From: Pirellulales bacterium | Lineage (GTDB): Bacteria; Planctomycetota; Planctomycetia; Pirellulales; JAEUIK01 | Assembly (NCBI GenBank): GCA_019694435.1 | Contig: JAIBBZ010000001.1 | Span: 62,001-126,000 of the forward strand | Reading direction: 5' to 3' | DNA length: 64,000 nucleotides | In this document: in pieces, positions 9,480 to 21,946 of the stretch | How the letters are laid out: each line of letters begins with the position of its first letter | Numbering within the stretch: position 1 is the stretch's first letter | The notes under the pieces: generated by a model | Seen by the model: the letters and a program-made list of their open reading frames with translations, nothing else | Databases searched by the model: none | Told to the model about the DNA's origin: nothing | Program-made: the position numbers and the translations under genes

Positions 9480-10661
9480 ATGCGTTTGCGCCCGTTGTTG
9501 GTCGTTGGCACGCGCGCCGAGGCGGTCAAGATGGCCCCCGTCGCGTTGGCTTGCCGCGCCGCGGGAAGCGCGATCGACGCCGCGCTCTGCACGACGGGCC
9601 AGCACGGCGAGCTGGTCGCCGACGTGCTCGCGCATTTCGCTTGCCCGGCCCAGTTCGACCTCGCGGCCATGCGCCCGCGCCAGTCGCTGGCTCAACTCAC
9701 CGCGCGGCTCGTCGCACGGCTCGACCGGCTCGCCGCGCGGCTGCGGCCCGACTGCCTGGTGGCCGTGGGCGACACGAACACGGTGCTGGCCACGGCGCTG
9801 GTGGCCTGCTCGCGGCGCTGCCCGTTGGTTCACGTCGAGGCTGGGTTGCGCACGGGCAACTTGCAGGCCCCCTGGCCCGAAGAGTTCAATCGCCGCGTGA
9901 CGACCTTGGCCGCGACGCTGCACTGCGCGGCCACACCGGCCGCCGCCGCGCGGCTGATCGACGAGGGCATCGCCCCCGCGCAGATACGCGTCACCGGCAA
10001 CACGGCGATCGACGCCCTGCAATGGTCGCTGGCCAGCGCCGCGCGGGATCGCCGCGAGCGGCCTCCTTGGATCTCCGAGCTAGGCTCGCGGCGGCTGGTG
10101 CTCGTCACCTGCCACCGCCGCGAAAGCTTCGGCCGCACGTTGGCCGGCATCGTTCGGGCAATTCGTGTGCTCGCCAAACGGCAGCCCGATGTCGTCTTCA
10201 TCTGGCCCGTGCACCCGAATCCACACGTCGTCGCTGCCGCCGGCGCATTGGAACGACTGCCCAACGTGTGGCTGCTGCCTCCCTTGGGCTACGGCGACTT
10301 TGTCGAGCTGATGCGCAGGGCCGAGTTGATCCTGACCGACTCCGGCGGGATCCAGGAAGAAGCGCCCTCGCTGGGCGTGCCCTGCCTGGTGCTGCGCGAA
10401 GTGACCGAGCGACCCGAGGCAGTCGAGTGCGGCGCGAACGAGTTGGTCGGCACGGCGCCAGAAGCCATCGTGCGGCGCTGCAGCGAACGACTGCGCATCC
10501 CTCGACTGGTCAGCGCGTCGCACGTCAATCCCTATGGCGACGGGCACGCGGCCGAACGGATCGTCGAGTGGATGCTGTCGGCGCTGCACCCCGCGCTCGC
10601 GCGCCTCGGCGGTGCCGCGCCTGCGGCCACGCCCAACAACTCCCAGGCGAGCTCGCGTTGA
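9480..10661 (+). CDS. wecB: UDP-N-acetylglucosamine 2-epimerase (non-hydrolysing)
   Basis: The 393-aa product matches the WecB/MnaA family, which interconverts UDP-GlcNAc and UDP-ManNAc for surface polysaccharides. Visible family blocks are VVGTRAEAVKMAP at the N-terminus (the usual Pro after GTR is Ala), VAVGDTNTVLA, HVEAGLRTG, PEEFNRR, TGNTAIDAL, CHRRESFG and SGGIQEEAPSLGVP. Length is normal for the family. It starts with ATG and ends in a TGATG overlap with a GT2 glycosyltransferase, so the two are probably translationally coupled. I infer that the epimerase provides ManNAc-type precursors for a polysaccharide assembled by the following transferases. Confidence 0.95.
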   Translation: MRLRPLLVVGTRAEAVKMAPVALACRAAGSAIDAALCTTGQHGELVADVLAHFACPAQFDLAAMRPRQSLAQLTARLVARLDRLAARLRPDCLVAVGDTNTVLATALVACSRRCPLVHVEAGLRTGNLQAPWPEEFNRRVTTLAATLHCAATPAAAARLIDEGIAPAQIRVTGNTAIDALQWSLASAARDRRERPPWISELGSRRLVLVTCHRRESFGRTLAGIVRAIRVLAKRQPDVVFIWPVHPNPHVVAAAGALERLPNVWLLPPLGYGDFVELMRRAELILTDSGGIQEEAPSLGVPCLVLREVTERPEAVECGANELVGTAPEAIVRRCSERLRIPRLVSASHVNPYGDGHAAERIVEWMLSALHPALARLGGAAPAATPNNSQASSR

Positions 10662-11734
10662 TGAACCGCATCGCGCCCACGCCGCCCGAAGTGCTTGCAG
10701 CGCGCAGCGGACCGCATTTCGCCATGGCGTCGACCGCAACCAGCCCTCACGCGGTGCGCACGACCGTGGCGCTGATCGTCGTGCACTACAACTCCGGTCC
10801 CCATTTGTTGCGGTGCCTTGCGGCGGTGGCCGGCCAGACGCGCCGGCCCGATCGCGTGTTGCTGTTCGATAACGGCAGCGGCGACGGCGCCTCCCGCGAG
10901 GCGCAGGCCCGGTGGCCGTGGGTCGAAGTCATCCGGTCGGACCACAACCTGGGGTTCGCCGTAGCCAACAACAGGGCCCTGGCGCTCTGTCCCGACGCCG
11001 ACTGGATCGCCCTGTTGAACGCCGACGCGTTTCCCGAGCCCGACTGGCTCGAACAATTGCTCGCCGCGGCCGCGGTCTCCGGCGAGCGCTGCGCGGCGCT
11101 GGCCAGCTTGATGTTGCGCGACGATCGGCCCGAGCGTCTCGATGGCGCGGGCGACGCATATCACGCCAGCGGTTTCGCCTTTCGCCTGCGCTGCGGCGAA
11201 GACCGCGCCCAGACGTCGCTCGCCGCAGGCGAGGTGTTTGCCGCCTGCGCTGCGGCCGCGCTGTATCGCCGCGCCGCGCTCGACGAGGTCGGCGCCTTCG
11301 ACGAGGACTACTTCTGCTATTTCGAGGATGTCGACCTGGGATTGCGCCTGCGGTTGGCCGGCTATCACGCCCGGCTCGTGCCGTGCGCCGTCGTGCGGCA
11401 CGTCGGCTCGGCCTCGCGAGGCCGCACCAGCAATTTCACCGTTTACCATGCCCATCGCAACCTGGTCTGGACCTGGTGGAAATGCCTGCCCGTGGCGCTG
11501 CTGCTGGGCTACCTGCCCCAGCACCTGCTGCTGCAACTGGTCAGCATCGGTTGGTTCGCTGCCCGCGGCCAAGGCCGTACGATCCTGCGCGCCAAGTGGC
11601 ATGCGCTGCGCGGTCTGCCGCGCGTTTGGCGCCAGCGGCGATCGATCCAGGCCCGGCGTCGCGCGAGCCACGGCGAACTGCATCGCGCGATCCTGCACGG
11701 CGTGCTCGCTCCGTACCGCCGCCGGCGCGATTGA
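10661..11734 (+). CDS. GT2 family glycosyltransferase (rhamnosyltransferase-like)
   Basis: The ATG at 10661 overlaps the wecB stop by one base. The 357-aa product has a GT-A fold: a VALIVVHYNSGP start strand, LLFDNGSGDGA, SDHNLGFAVANNRAL, the metal-binding region ALLNADAFPEPDWLE (N-A-D in place of the common D-x-D), and the acceptor-side EVGAFDEDYFCYFEDVDLGLR. These are typical of WbbL-like rhamnosyl and related transferases. A hydrophobic segment (LPVALLLGYLPQHLLLQLV) near the C-terminus suggests membrane association. It is part of the polysaccharide unit with wecB and the next transferase. The sugar specificity is not determinable. Confidence 0.9.
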   Translation: MNRIAPTPPEVLAARSGPHFAMASTATSPHAVRTTVALIVVHYNSGPHLLRCLAAVAGQTRRPDRVLLFDNGSGDGASREAQARWPWVEVIRSDHNLGFAVANNRALALCPDADWIALLNADAFPEPDWLEQLLAAAAVSGERCAALASLMLRDDRPERLDGAGDAYHASGFAFRLRCGEDRAQTSLAAGEVFAACAAAALYRRAALDEVGAFDEDYFCYFEDVDLGLRLRLAGYHARLVPCAVVRHVGSASRGRTSNFTVYHAHRNLVWTWWKCLPVALLLGYLPQHLLLQLVSIGWFAARGQGRTILRAKWHALRGLPRVWRQRRSIQARRRASHGELHRAILHGVLAPYRRRRD

Positions 11735-11770
11735 GACACCTGGCCGCATGCGCCTCTTGACGATCCGCAC

Positions 11771-12646
11771 ATGATTACCGATGCCACGAATGCCGAAGAC
11801 TCGCCCGATCTCGACTTGGGCGTGATCTACACGCACGAGCAGGCGTGGATCGGCCCGCTGCTCGAATCGCTCGCCGTATCGGGCCCCGGGCTGCGCATGC
11901 GGCTATTGCTGGTCGACAACGCCTCCGGCTCGGGCGTCGACGCCTGGCGCCGCATCGTGCCCGAGACGCAAGTGCTCACCAACGCGTCGCGCCTGGGATA
12001 TGCGGCCAATCTGAACCGCATTCTGGGCGCGTCGACCGCGCGGCACGTACTGCTGTTGAATACCGACATGCGCTTCGAGCCGGCCGAGCAGTCGCTCACC
12101 CAATTGGTGCAATACCTCGATGCCGAGCCGTCGGTCGGCATCGTCGGTTGCCGGCTGCATCATCTCGACGGCGCCTTTGCCTTTCCCGCCCGGCGGTTTC
12201 CCACCTGGCGCGCGATCGCGGCCCGCCGGTTGGGCGTCGGGGGACGTCTGGCCCGCGCCGCGGCCGATCATCTCTACCAGGAGCGCCGCCCCACCGAGAC
12301 GTTCGATTGCGATTGGCTCTCCGGCTGCCTGTTGTGCGTGCGACGCGCCTGCCACCGCCAGCTTGGGCCGCTCGACGAGCACTATTGGAAGTACTTCGAA
12401 GACGTGGACTACTGCGCCCGGGCCTGGCAGTCGGGCTGGCGCGTCGCCTATTTCGGCCGGACGTACGTCTATCACTTCGAGCAACGCGCCAGCAAACGCT
12501 GGTTCTCGATGGACAGCGTGCTGCACCTGCGGGCCTATGCACGTTGGCTCTGGCGTTCGCGACGCTATCCACGCGCGTTCGATCGCGCCGATGCAGATCC
12601 CCAGGCGCGCAGTACGGCAAGCGTGCAAACTCATCGCGCCGCATAG
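11771..12646 (+). CDS. GT2 family glycosyltransferase
   Basis: A 291-aa GT-A transferase starting 36 bases after the previous gene. Motifs in order: LGVIYTHEQAWIGPLLESL, LLLVDNASGSG, ASRLGYAANLNRIL, LLLNTDMRFEPA (donor/metal site), DCDWLSGCLLCVRR and LDEHYWKYFEDVDYC. It is a relative of the preceding protein rather than a close copy. It probably adds a second sugar to the same cell-surface polysaccharide. No membrane span is evident. Regulation is presumably shared with wecB. Confidence 0.88.
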   Translation: MITDATNAEDSPDLDLGVIYTHEQAWIGPLLESLAVSGPGLRMRLLLVDNASGSGVDAWRRIVPETQVLTNASRLGYAANLNRILGASTARHVLLLNTDMRFEPAEQSLTQLVQYLDAEPSVGIVGCRLHHLDGAFAFPARRFPTWRAIAARRLGVGGRLARAAADHLYQERRPTETFDCDWLSGCLLCVRRACHRQLGPLDEHYWKYFEDVDYCARAWQSGWRVAYFGRTYVYHFEQRASKRWFSMDSVLHLRAYARWLWRSRRYPRAFDRADADPQARSTASVQTHRAA

Positions 12647-12672
12647 TTCCGCGCGGTCTTCGATTTCGCGCA

Positions 12673-13440
12673 TTACTCGGTCGGCGGCGCAGCCTCGATC
12701 GACTCGAGCCCCTGCATTTCCAGGCCGCTGACCGGCACGACCGTGTCCAATTTCCAGCGCCCGATGCCCGATTTGGGGTCGTAACGGCGCGAGGTGACCG
12801 TCACGAAGAAATATGAGCGCCGTCCTGCTCCCGGGTCTTCGAACGTCACGACCCAGCGATCGCACACCAGGTCCTCGTTACCCACCTGCTCGACCGAGAG
12901 TGTGTCGTAGCGCCGCACCTGCGCCTGGCGGCCCAATCCCAACAAGCTGCGCTGCACGGGCTGGTTGACGTACTGGCGCAGGTCGGCGCTTTTCTCAGGC
13001 TCCTTGCGGTACCAATTCCACAGGTTCACGTTGGCCGTCTGGCGCGCCGAAGGGAACATCTTCAACTGATGAGCCATTTGCGGCTGGCCGTCCTGAAGGA
13101 GCTTTACCCACCCCTGGACGAATTGCTCACTCTCGACCGTCAGCAGATGTTGGTAAGCCAGCATCCGGGCAGGAGCACCCGCCGCCGAGAACAAGCCGAT
13201 CACCATGGCCCCTTGGGCCAGGCCGCGTCCGATGAGCTCGGGCCTGGTTCGAAGTCGAACGAGAGTCAGCGCGGCGAGGCCAACCGTGACCCAAGCCACC
13301 GGCCAGAGCAAGGGATGAAGCCAGGCCAAGGGCGAAAACGCCGCCACACCCAGGGAGCCAATCGCCAGCCGGCTGACCGAGCGATATTCCCCCAGCTCCT
13401 GCTCGGCGCCCAGCCGCGACGATGGATCACTAATCGCCAC
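12673..13440 (-). CDS. Conserved-type membrane protein, function unknown
   Basis: The 255-aa product starts at a GTG (13440) preceded by AGAGAG. It has a soluble N-terminus of about 25 residues, two or three hydrophobic segments (residues about 25-60 and 75-95), then a soluble domain of about 150 residues containing RRYDTLSVEQVGNEDLVCDRW and a C-terminal beta-rich stretch (SYFFVTVTSRRYDPKSG). It resembles small planctomycete membrane proteins with an exported or cytosolic C-terminal sensor-like domain, but I do not recognise a named family. It converges with the glycosyltransferase unit, only 26 bases away. Confidence 0.7.
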   Translation of the reverse strand: MAISDPSSRLGAEQELGEYRSVSRLAIGSLGVAAFSPLAWLHPLLWPVAWVTVGLAALTLVRLRTRPELIGRGLAQGAMVIGLFSAAGAPARMLAYQHLLTVESEQFVQGWVKLLQDGQPQMAHQLKMFPSARQTANVNLWNWYRKEPEKSADLRQYVNQPVQRSLLGLGRQAQVRRYDTLSVEQVGNEDLVCDRWVVTFEDPGAGRRSYFFVTVTSRRYDPKSGIGRWKLDTVVPVSGLEMQGLESIEAAPPTE

Positions 13441-14077
13441 GAACTAACTCTCTGTCGCAGAAAAGGTTGCGCGACAAGGTACCCACAAAACCCGCAGCCG
13501 TGCCCGCCCTGGCTAACAGTTGCACTCGACCCTACTCAGCATGGCCCCTTGCGGTCAAGCGACCGGATAATAACGCATCCAAGAGAGGACCAGGATTCGA
13601 GCAGAGCGCAAAAAAGCGTCCACAGACGGCGACGCCAGCAGTCACGGCACGCGGTGGACGAAAGGCGTGGGTCGGCCTGATCGGTCCAACGGGAAAGAAC
13701 GCGTGCTAACCACCGCGCCTCCGTCTGTGGACAGGCTGGGTCCAAAGACAGGGCCTGAGACAAGCCATAGGCTCGCCTCAGGCGACCGCAACAATGGCAC
13801 GTTGCATACCGAAACCTTGGTTCGCTCGTATTTCGCAGATTTTTCACAGCCGTGGCTGTTCGATCCGCTCGTCTTGAAATTTCAGAACTCAATGCATTTC
13901 AAACGCTTACGATGGATCAAGGCCTTTGTGGAACGACAGGTCGGCGCCTTGGACAGTTGCGGCGCCGACGATTCCAGGTATTAATGTGGGCGCCGATTTG
14001 GGTGCCGATTTTTCGGCGCTGGCGATTGAATCGGCGCTCGGCGCCCAACCTCGTACTGCAACTAACTGCTTGAGCCC
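13441..14077. other. Long divergent intergenic region, lower GC
   Basis: About 640 bases with no convincing gene; the small frames in it show no family motifs. It lies upstream of both the minus-strand membrane protein (13440) and the sigma-54 activator (14078), so it probably holds both promoters. Its base composition is visibly less GC-rich than the flanking genes. A short inverted repeat, CCTGAG...CTCAGG, occurs near 13754-13782. A sigma-54-like string at 13795-13806 has the wrong spacing. Confidence 0.5.
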
Positions 14078-17200
<3,123 letters not shown>

Positions 17201-17208
17201 CCCGCCTC

Positions 17209-17224
17209 CGAGCCTGTAGGCTCG
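17209..17224. terminator. Possible hairpin between convergent genes
   Basis: A perfect 6-bp stem CGAGCC with loop TGTA and GGCTCG lies eight bases after the activator stop and in front of the convergent CvpA-like gene's stop. There is no T-tract, so an intrinsic terminator is only possible, not shown. Confidence 0.3.
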
Positions 17225-17251
17225 TAACGCACCAGGGCGCGACGTCGAGCT

Positions 17252-17854
17252 CTAGGTGCCCCCAAAGCCCGACTTGAACTCGTATTCCTGGCGCTGCGAG
17301 GCGTATTTGATCATGTACTCGGCGCGCGGGTCGAAGCAGTCGTCTTCGCCTTCGGCGGTGAGGGGGGAGAACACCGTGCGCGACATACGTTGGGAGAATC
17401 CCAACATCAGTCGGTCCGGCCAGAACTGCAGGAACAACGGCTGCTCTGCGACGAACGAGTCCCAGAGAAAGCGCCGCGGCAAGGGCGCCGTGTGCAGCGT
17501 CATCGCCAAGAAGCAAACCATGACCCAGGCCGTCACCAGGCTCGTGGCGACGCCGAGCCCCTTGTCGATCGGCGGGGGAAATTTGAGCTTCACCCGCGAC
17601 AAGGCATCGGTCGCGGCGCGCAACACGAACATCGACACGCCAAACACGAGCCACAGCGCGATGAAATCGGCCGCGTAGCGCAGCACTTTCATGTTTTCAG
17701 CCAGCATCTTGCCGACCGGTTCCCAAAAGTTCACGGCGAGCAGCGCCGCGAACACGACGTTGCAGAGCGTGAGAAAATTGCCCCACACGCCTTCGTTCAG
17801 GCTCGAAGCCACGACGGCCAGGATCACGACCGCGAAGATGATGGTCAGCGCCAT
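17252..17854 (-). CDS. CvpA-like integral membrane protein
   Basis: A 200-aa protein with four hydrophobic helices in the first 130 residues (starting ALTIIFAVVILAVVAS) and a charged C-terminal tail with DCFDPRAEYMIKYASQRQEY. The helix layout and the NFWEPVGKMLAE loop resemble the CvpA/colicin V production family, a broad group with no settled biochemical role. It sits 39 bases downstream of the GspE-like gene on the same strand, making it the likely last gene of a pilT/gspE-like unit. Assignment to CvpA is by general shape and is moderate. Confidence 0.6.
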   Translation of the reverse strand: MALTIIFAVVILAVVASSLNEGVWGNFLTLCNVVFAALLAVNFWEPVGKMLAENMKVLRYAADFIALWLVFGVSMFVLRAATDALSRVKLKFPPPIDKGLGVATSLVTAWVMVCFLAMTLHTAPLPRRFLWDSFVAEQPLFLQFWPDRLMLGFSQRMSRTVFSPLTAEGEDDCFDPRAEYMIKYASQRQEYEFKSGFGGT

Positions 17855-17893
17855 GACAGTAGGTTCCGCGGGTTATCGCCGGAGGGGGTGCCG

Positions 17894-19681
17894 TTATTCC
17901 TTCAAGACGCGCTGCAGCTCTTGCAGCGAGGTCACGCCGCGAGCCACCAACAAAATGCCTTCTTCCTGGATCGTCCGCAGGCCTTCCTTGCGGGCGGCCA
18001 GCCGCATGGCGTCGAGTTTCGCGCCGGCGGCCATCTGGGCCCGCAATTGCGGCCCCACGACGAGCACTTCGTACATCCCAGTGCGGCCGATGTAGCCCAC
18101 GCCGCCGCAGGTCGCGCAGACCTCCTCTGGCTGTTGCGGCGGACGATACAAGGCCTCGACCTTGCCCGGGGGCAGCCCCAATTTCTGCAACAAGGCCGGT
18201 TGCGGCGCATAGGCTTCGCGGCAGGTCTCGCACAGCTTGCGAACCAACCGTACGTTGACGCTGGCCGAAACGGTCTCAGCAAACTTGGCCACATCGGGCT
18301 GCATCATCAGCAACCGCGCCAGCGCCTCGACGCTGTCCCGGGCGCGCACGGTCGTCAACACGGTGCGCCGCTCCGCAGGCTGGTCCAGCAGCAAGTTCAG
18401 CGTCTCGGCGTTCACCAGGTCGCGGACCACGATCACGTCGGGATAGGCCCGCAGCAACCGGGGCAGCACGTCGAGCGGCTTCTCGCCGGCAGCCGCGTCG
18501 TAGGTGGTGACGGTGACGTTCTCGATGGCACGTTCCGGCGCGTTGACCTCGTCGATCGAGATGTAACTGCGGACGTACCGGTCGCAAGTTCCCAGTGCCG
18601 CGCCGACCAGCGCAGACAAGCCGCCGCCCGGCGGTGAAGAAAACACGATGAAACTGGGTTGGTCGAGCAACTCCACGAGCTGCTCGATTTGCTTGTCGCG
18701 CATCCCCAGTTCGGGCAGCTTTTTGAAGTGGGTCTTGCCGTCGTCGAACTGCATCACGACGCGCTCGCCGGTCTTGGTCCCTTGCGAGACGATCCGGCAG
18801 GTGTATTTCGTATTGTCGAACTCGGCGCCGAAGCTGCCGCGTTGGCGCGCCCGGCGCTCGCGCGGGTTCAAGGCCGAGATCGTCTTGTACACCGTCAGCA
18901 CGGCGTCGCCCGTCTCGCGATCCTGGGCCTCGCCGTTGCTCCACAGGCCGTCGACCTCGTAGCGCACGGCCACGGCCTGTGCCGTGTAGTCCAGCATGAT
19001 CGTACCGGCGCGCCGCGCCAGGGCGTCGGCCACCAGGGCCCGGGCCACTTCGTAGGCCGGGGACTCCTTGGCGGCCATCAGGTTCGCGTTGTCGTGCACG
19101 TTCGTCTCGCCGCCGCGCGCCGTGAACTTGACCGGCGGGCCCAATTGGTCGGCCGACTTGCGCTCGGCGTCGATCTTGATCCCCAGGGGAGCCAGCCGCT
19201 CGGAGAACCAGAACCGCAGATGATCGGCATTGAGCACCGTCTGCTGCGGCTCGACGCGCGGATTGCGATAGCCGACGTAGACGAACATCGGCACCAGCCA
19301 GGTCAGCACCAGCAGCGGCCACCCCAGCCAGAAGATCGGAATGATGATCAGCAGCACAGCCCCCGCAGCGAAGCTGCCCAGCGTGAGCGAGTTCCAGCGA
19401 AACGTCTTGAACTTGAACGTTTGCGCGTCCTGGTTGATCCAGTCGGCCGTGCGCACCCAGAGCAAAAACGTGACCCACGTCAGCGCCAGCTTGGTCAGGC
19501 TGAAATAGAAGCCCGGTCCGTAGGGAAACGGATCGACGTTCACCGTGGGCAGCGTCAGCCGCACTTCCTGACCCACGGCCAGACCGGGAACGAGGGCCCA
19601 CAACAGCGTCGCCGCGAGCGCTGCCGCTGCGCCGCGCCACCGGGTACGGTTTGACAACAATCGCCAGGCGTCGACAGGCAT
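17894..19681 (-). CDS. Membrane-anchored GspE/PilB-family protein with degraded ATPase motifs
   Basis: The 595-aa product begins with a signal-like helix and two or three further TM segments (residues about 15-150), unlike soluble GspE/PilB ATPases. The C-terminal 400 residues align in layout with the secretion ATPase family: a YEVDGLW segment, an RIVSQGTKTGERVVMQF segment, and the paired Cys zinc knuckle (CETC ... CATCGGVGYIGRTGMYE). The P-loop position reads SSPPGGGLSAL (about 348-356), without the catalytic Lys-Ser/Thr. The Walker B region reads YPDVIVVRDL, without the usual Gly-Glu. I therefore infer a pseudo-ATPase or regulatory/scaffold subunit. Its ATG overlaps the stop of the intact PilT-type gene (TGATG), suggesting they work as a pair. 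Confidence 0.85.
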   Translation of the reverse strand: MPVDAWRLLSNRTRWRGAAAALAATLLWALVPGLAVGQEVRLTLPTVNVDPFPYGPGFYFSLTKLALTWVTFLLWVRTADWINQDAQTFKFKTFRWNSLTLGSFAAGAVLLIIIPIFWLGWPLLVLTWLVPMFVYVGYRNPRVEPQQTVLNADHLRFWFSERLAPLGIKIDAERKSADQLGPPVKFTARGGETNVHDNANLMAAKESPAYEVARALVADALARRAGTIMLDYTAQAVAVRYEVDGLWSNGEAQDRETGDAVLTVYKTISALNPRERRARQRGSFGAEFDNTKYTCRIVSQGTKTGERVVMQFDDGKTHFKKLPELGMRDKQIEQLVELLDQPSFIVFSSPPGGGLSALVGAALGTCDRYVRSYISIDEVNAPERAIENVTVTTYDAAAGEKPLDVLPRLLRAYPDVIVVRDLVNAETLNLLLDQPAERRTVLTTVRARDSVEALARLLMMQPDVAKFAETVSASVNVRLVRKLCETCREAYAPQPALLQKLGLPPGKVEALYRPPQQPEEVCATCGGVGYIGRTGMYEVLVVGPQLRAQMAAGAKLDAMRLAARKEGLRTIQEEGILLVARGVTSLQELQRVLKE

Positions 19682-20829
19682 CAGAGAATCCCGGGGGCCG
19701 CAACCCGAATGCCCTTGAGCGCCATCTTCAGCGCTTCGACATTCGGAGCCACTTCGAATGCGGTCGCCCGGTCGATCAAGTCGGCGTCAACCAGCGAAGT
19801 CAGGCTCATGGTGAAATCTTGCATGCCCTCGGTGGCGCACATGCGAATCGCGTCGGATAGCTTTTCGTCCGACTCCTCCAAAATCAACTTGCGCACCGTG
19901 GGATTAAACGTCATGATCTCGACGGTCGGCACCCGGCCCACGCCCGGCTTGATTGACGGCAGCAGCTTCTGCGCGACGATGCCCCGCATGTTGAAGGCGA
20001 TCGCGCTGCGCAGTGCCGGGTGCATCTCGCGGGGAAACAAGTCGAGAATACGCCCGATCGTCGAAGGCGCGCTCGACGCATGAATCGTCCCGAACACCAG
20101 GTGGCCCGTCTCGGCGGCGTGGATCGCCGTCATGAAGGTCTCTTTATCGCGCATTTCGCCCACGAGCATCACGTCGGGGTCTTCGCGCACGGCGTGCTTC
20201 ATGCCGATCTCGAAGTCCTTCACGTCGCTGCCGATTTCGCGCTGGTTGATCAGGCACTTTTCCTCGGTGAACACGAACTCGATCGGGTCTTCGAGCGTGA
20301 GGATGTGTTTGCGGTAGTTGCGGTTGATCCAATTGAGCATCGACGCGATCGTGGTGCTTTTGCCCGAGCCGGTGACACCGGCCAGCAGCACCATCCCCTG
20401 GTCGAATTTGCACAGGTCGACCATCGACGGCGGCAGGTACAACCCTTCGAAGTCGGGAATCCAGTTGTTCACGCGCCGGGCCACGAGCCCGACGTGCCCC
20501 AGCTGCTGCAGCATGTTCACACGGAACCGCCAGCGAGTGCCGTCGACGTCGACCGTGTAGGCAAAGTCGGCCCCGCCCGTCTCCTCGAAGATGCCCCGGT
20601 TCCGGTCGTTGAGCATCGGGAACAACAGCCGGCACATCTCCTCGTCTTCGATTGCCGGCCGCGACAGCGGGCGCAGCGAACCGTTGACGCGGACCATCGG
20701 CGGGCGCCCGACCTTCAGGTGCAGGTCGCTCCCCTTGAGCTTCACCAGGCTCCGAAACAAGACGTCGACTTCCAGGTCTTGCTTGCGGTTGATGAACCGG
20801 TCCGGAATTCCACCCGGCGTCTGCGACAT
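19681..20829 (-). CDS. pilT: PilT-type type IV pilus/secretion ATPase
   Basis: I use the ATG at 20829, which has AGGAAGAGG upstream, rather than the GTG at 20856. The 382-aa product has an N-terminal PAS-like domain with SDLHLKVGRPP (residues about 34-44), a Walker A GVTGSGKST (151-159), an Asp box (LEDPIEF), a Walker B DPDVMLVGEMRD and a His box (GTIHASSAPSTIGR). The family is a hexameric ATPase that depolymerises type IV pili or drives related motors. All catalytic motifs are intact, in contrast to the coupled GspE-like partner. No pilin, PilB or PilC gene is in the window, so its motor complex must be encoded elsewhere. Confidence 0.92.
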   Translation of the reverse strand: MSQTPGGIPDRFINRKQDLEVDVLFRSLVKLKGSDLHLKVGRPPMVRVNGSLRPLSRPAIEDEEMCRLLFPMLNDRNRGIFEETGGADFAYTVDVDGTRWRFRVNMLQQLGHVGLVARRVNNWIPDFEGLYLPPSMVDLCKFDQGMVLLAGVTGSGKSTTIASMLNWINRNYRKHILTLEDPIEFVFTEEKCLINQREIGSDVKDFEIGMKHAVREDPDVMLVGEMRDKETFMTAIHAAETGHLVFGTIHASSAPSTIGRILDLFPREMHPALRSAIAFNMRGIVAQKLLPSIKPGVGRVPTVEIMTFNPTVRKLILEESDEKLSDAIRMCATEGMQDFTMSLTSLVDADLIDRATAFEVAPNVEALKMALKGIRVAAPGIL

Positions 20830-20873
20830 GACCGTCTGTCCTCTTCCTCGAGTCACTCAGCCGCCCGCACGCT

Positions 20874-21647
20874 TCAGGCACACAGCCGCACGGGCAGGCC
20901 GCGCTGGTGCATGATCTGCTTGGTTTGGGCAATCGTGTATTCACCGAAATGAAAGATGCTCGCCGCCAGCGCCGCGTCGGCATGGCCGATCGCGATCGCG
21001 TCGGCCAGATGCTCGGGCCGCCCCGCTCCGCCGCTGGCCACCACCGGCACCGAAACCGCGTCGGCCACCGCGGCGGTGATCTCCAGATCGTAACCGTTCT
21101 TGGTCCCGTCGGCGTCCATCGAGGTCAGCACGATCTCGCCGGCGCCCAGCCGCTCGACCTCGAGCGCCCAGGCCACGGCTTCGAGTCCGGTGCCGATCCG
21201 GCCGCCGTTGATGTGCACTTCCCACAGCTCGCGGCCGTCGCGCTGCACGCGTTTCGGGTCGATATTGACCACGATGCACTGGCTGCCGAATCGCCGGGCG
21301 GCCTGCCGGACAAAGTCGGGATTGCGGCACGCCGCCGAGTTGATCGAGACCTTGTCGCAGCCCGCGTTGAGCAGGGCGCGGATGTCTTCGAGCTCGCGAA
21401 TGCCCCCGCCCACGGTGACCGGCATGAAGCAGACCTCGGCCGTGCGGCGAACGACGTCGAGCATGATGTCGCGCCCCTCGTGGCTGGCGGTGATGTCCAA
21501 GAACACCAGCTCGTCGGCCCCCTCGGCCTCGTAACGGGCGGCCACTTCGACCGGGTCGCCGGCGTCGCGCAACTGAACGAAATTGGTCCCCTTGACGACC
21601 CGACCGCGGTCGACGTCCAGACAGGGGATCACACGCTTGGCGAGCAT
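20874..21647 (-). CDS. hisF: Imidazole glycerol phosphate synthase cyclase subunit
   Basis: The 257-aa product, starting at the ATG at 21647 ([20 protein letters not shown]), is a full-length HisF. This is a TIM barrel that cyclises PRFAR with ammonia from HisH to imidazole glycerol phosphate and AICAR in histidine biosynthesis. Key features are Asp in PCLDVD near residue 11, [46 protein letters not shown] (second catalytic Asp region) and PVVASGGAG. Upstream in-frame residues are Arg/Pro/Trp-rich and unlikely to be translated. It is 44 bases upstream of pilT on the same strand. No hisH is present nearby. Confidence 0.97.
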   Translation of the reverse strand: MLAKRVIPCLDVDRGRVVKGTNFVQLRDAGDPVEVAARYEAEGADELVFLDITASHEGRDIMLDVVRRTAEVCFMPVTVGGGIRELEDIRALLNAGCDKVSINSAACRNPDFVRQAARRFGSQCIVVNIDPKRVQRDGRELWEVHINGGRIGTGLEAVAWALEVERLGAGEIVLTSMDADGTKNGYDLEITAAVADAVSVPVVASGGAGRPEHLADAIAIGHADAALAASIFHFGEYTIAQTKQIMHQRGLPVRLCA

Positions 21648-21946
21648 GGCCTCTCCGCGGGCGCAGGCAACCGGTGCCGGCGCGGCTACGCAAACGACCC
21701 AGCCAGGGCAGCGCAACGACGCCGCCCAATCAAACGCTGTTCCGGGAAGAGTGAACCACCACGGCGCCCCGCAGGACGCCGACCGGCGACGGCCCACTCA
21801 ACGCCGACAGGCGACGGGCAGCCTCCGCCCGGTTCACCCCAAACCGCCACTGTAGACCGCCCCCCAGAGACGGTCAACCAGCGGTCCGAGCGTGCCTCGC
21901 CCGCCCGTTTTCCGGCAAGTTTTCAGCGTTTGGGGCCGCTCCCCAC
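21648..21946. other. Intergenic region upstream of hisF
   Basis: About 300 bases with no convincing gene. It should contain the hisF promoter. I see no leader peptide with a His run and no clear terminator. Confidence 0.4.

Noticed and set aside
9473..11734. Single 753-aa ORF spanning wecB and the next glycosyltransferase
   Set aside because: The first part is out of the wecB frame. wecB (9480-10661) and a separate GT2 gene from 10661 explain the region with real motifs.
13795..13806. TGGCACGTTGCA string as a sigma-54 promoter
   Set aside because: The GG-to-GC spacing is six bases instead of the required ten, so it does not fit the -24/-12 consensus.
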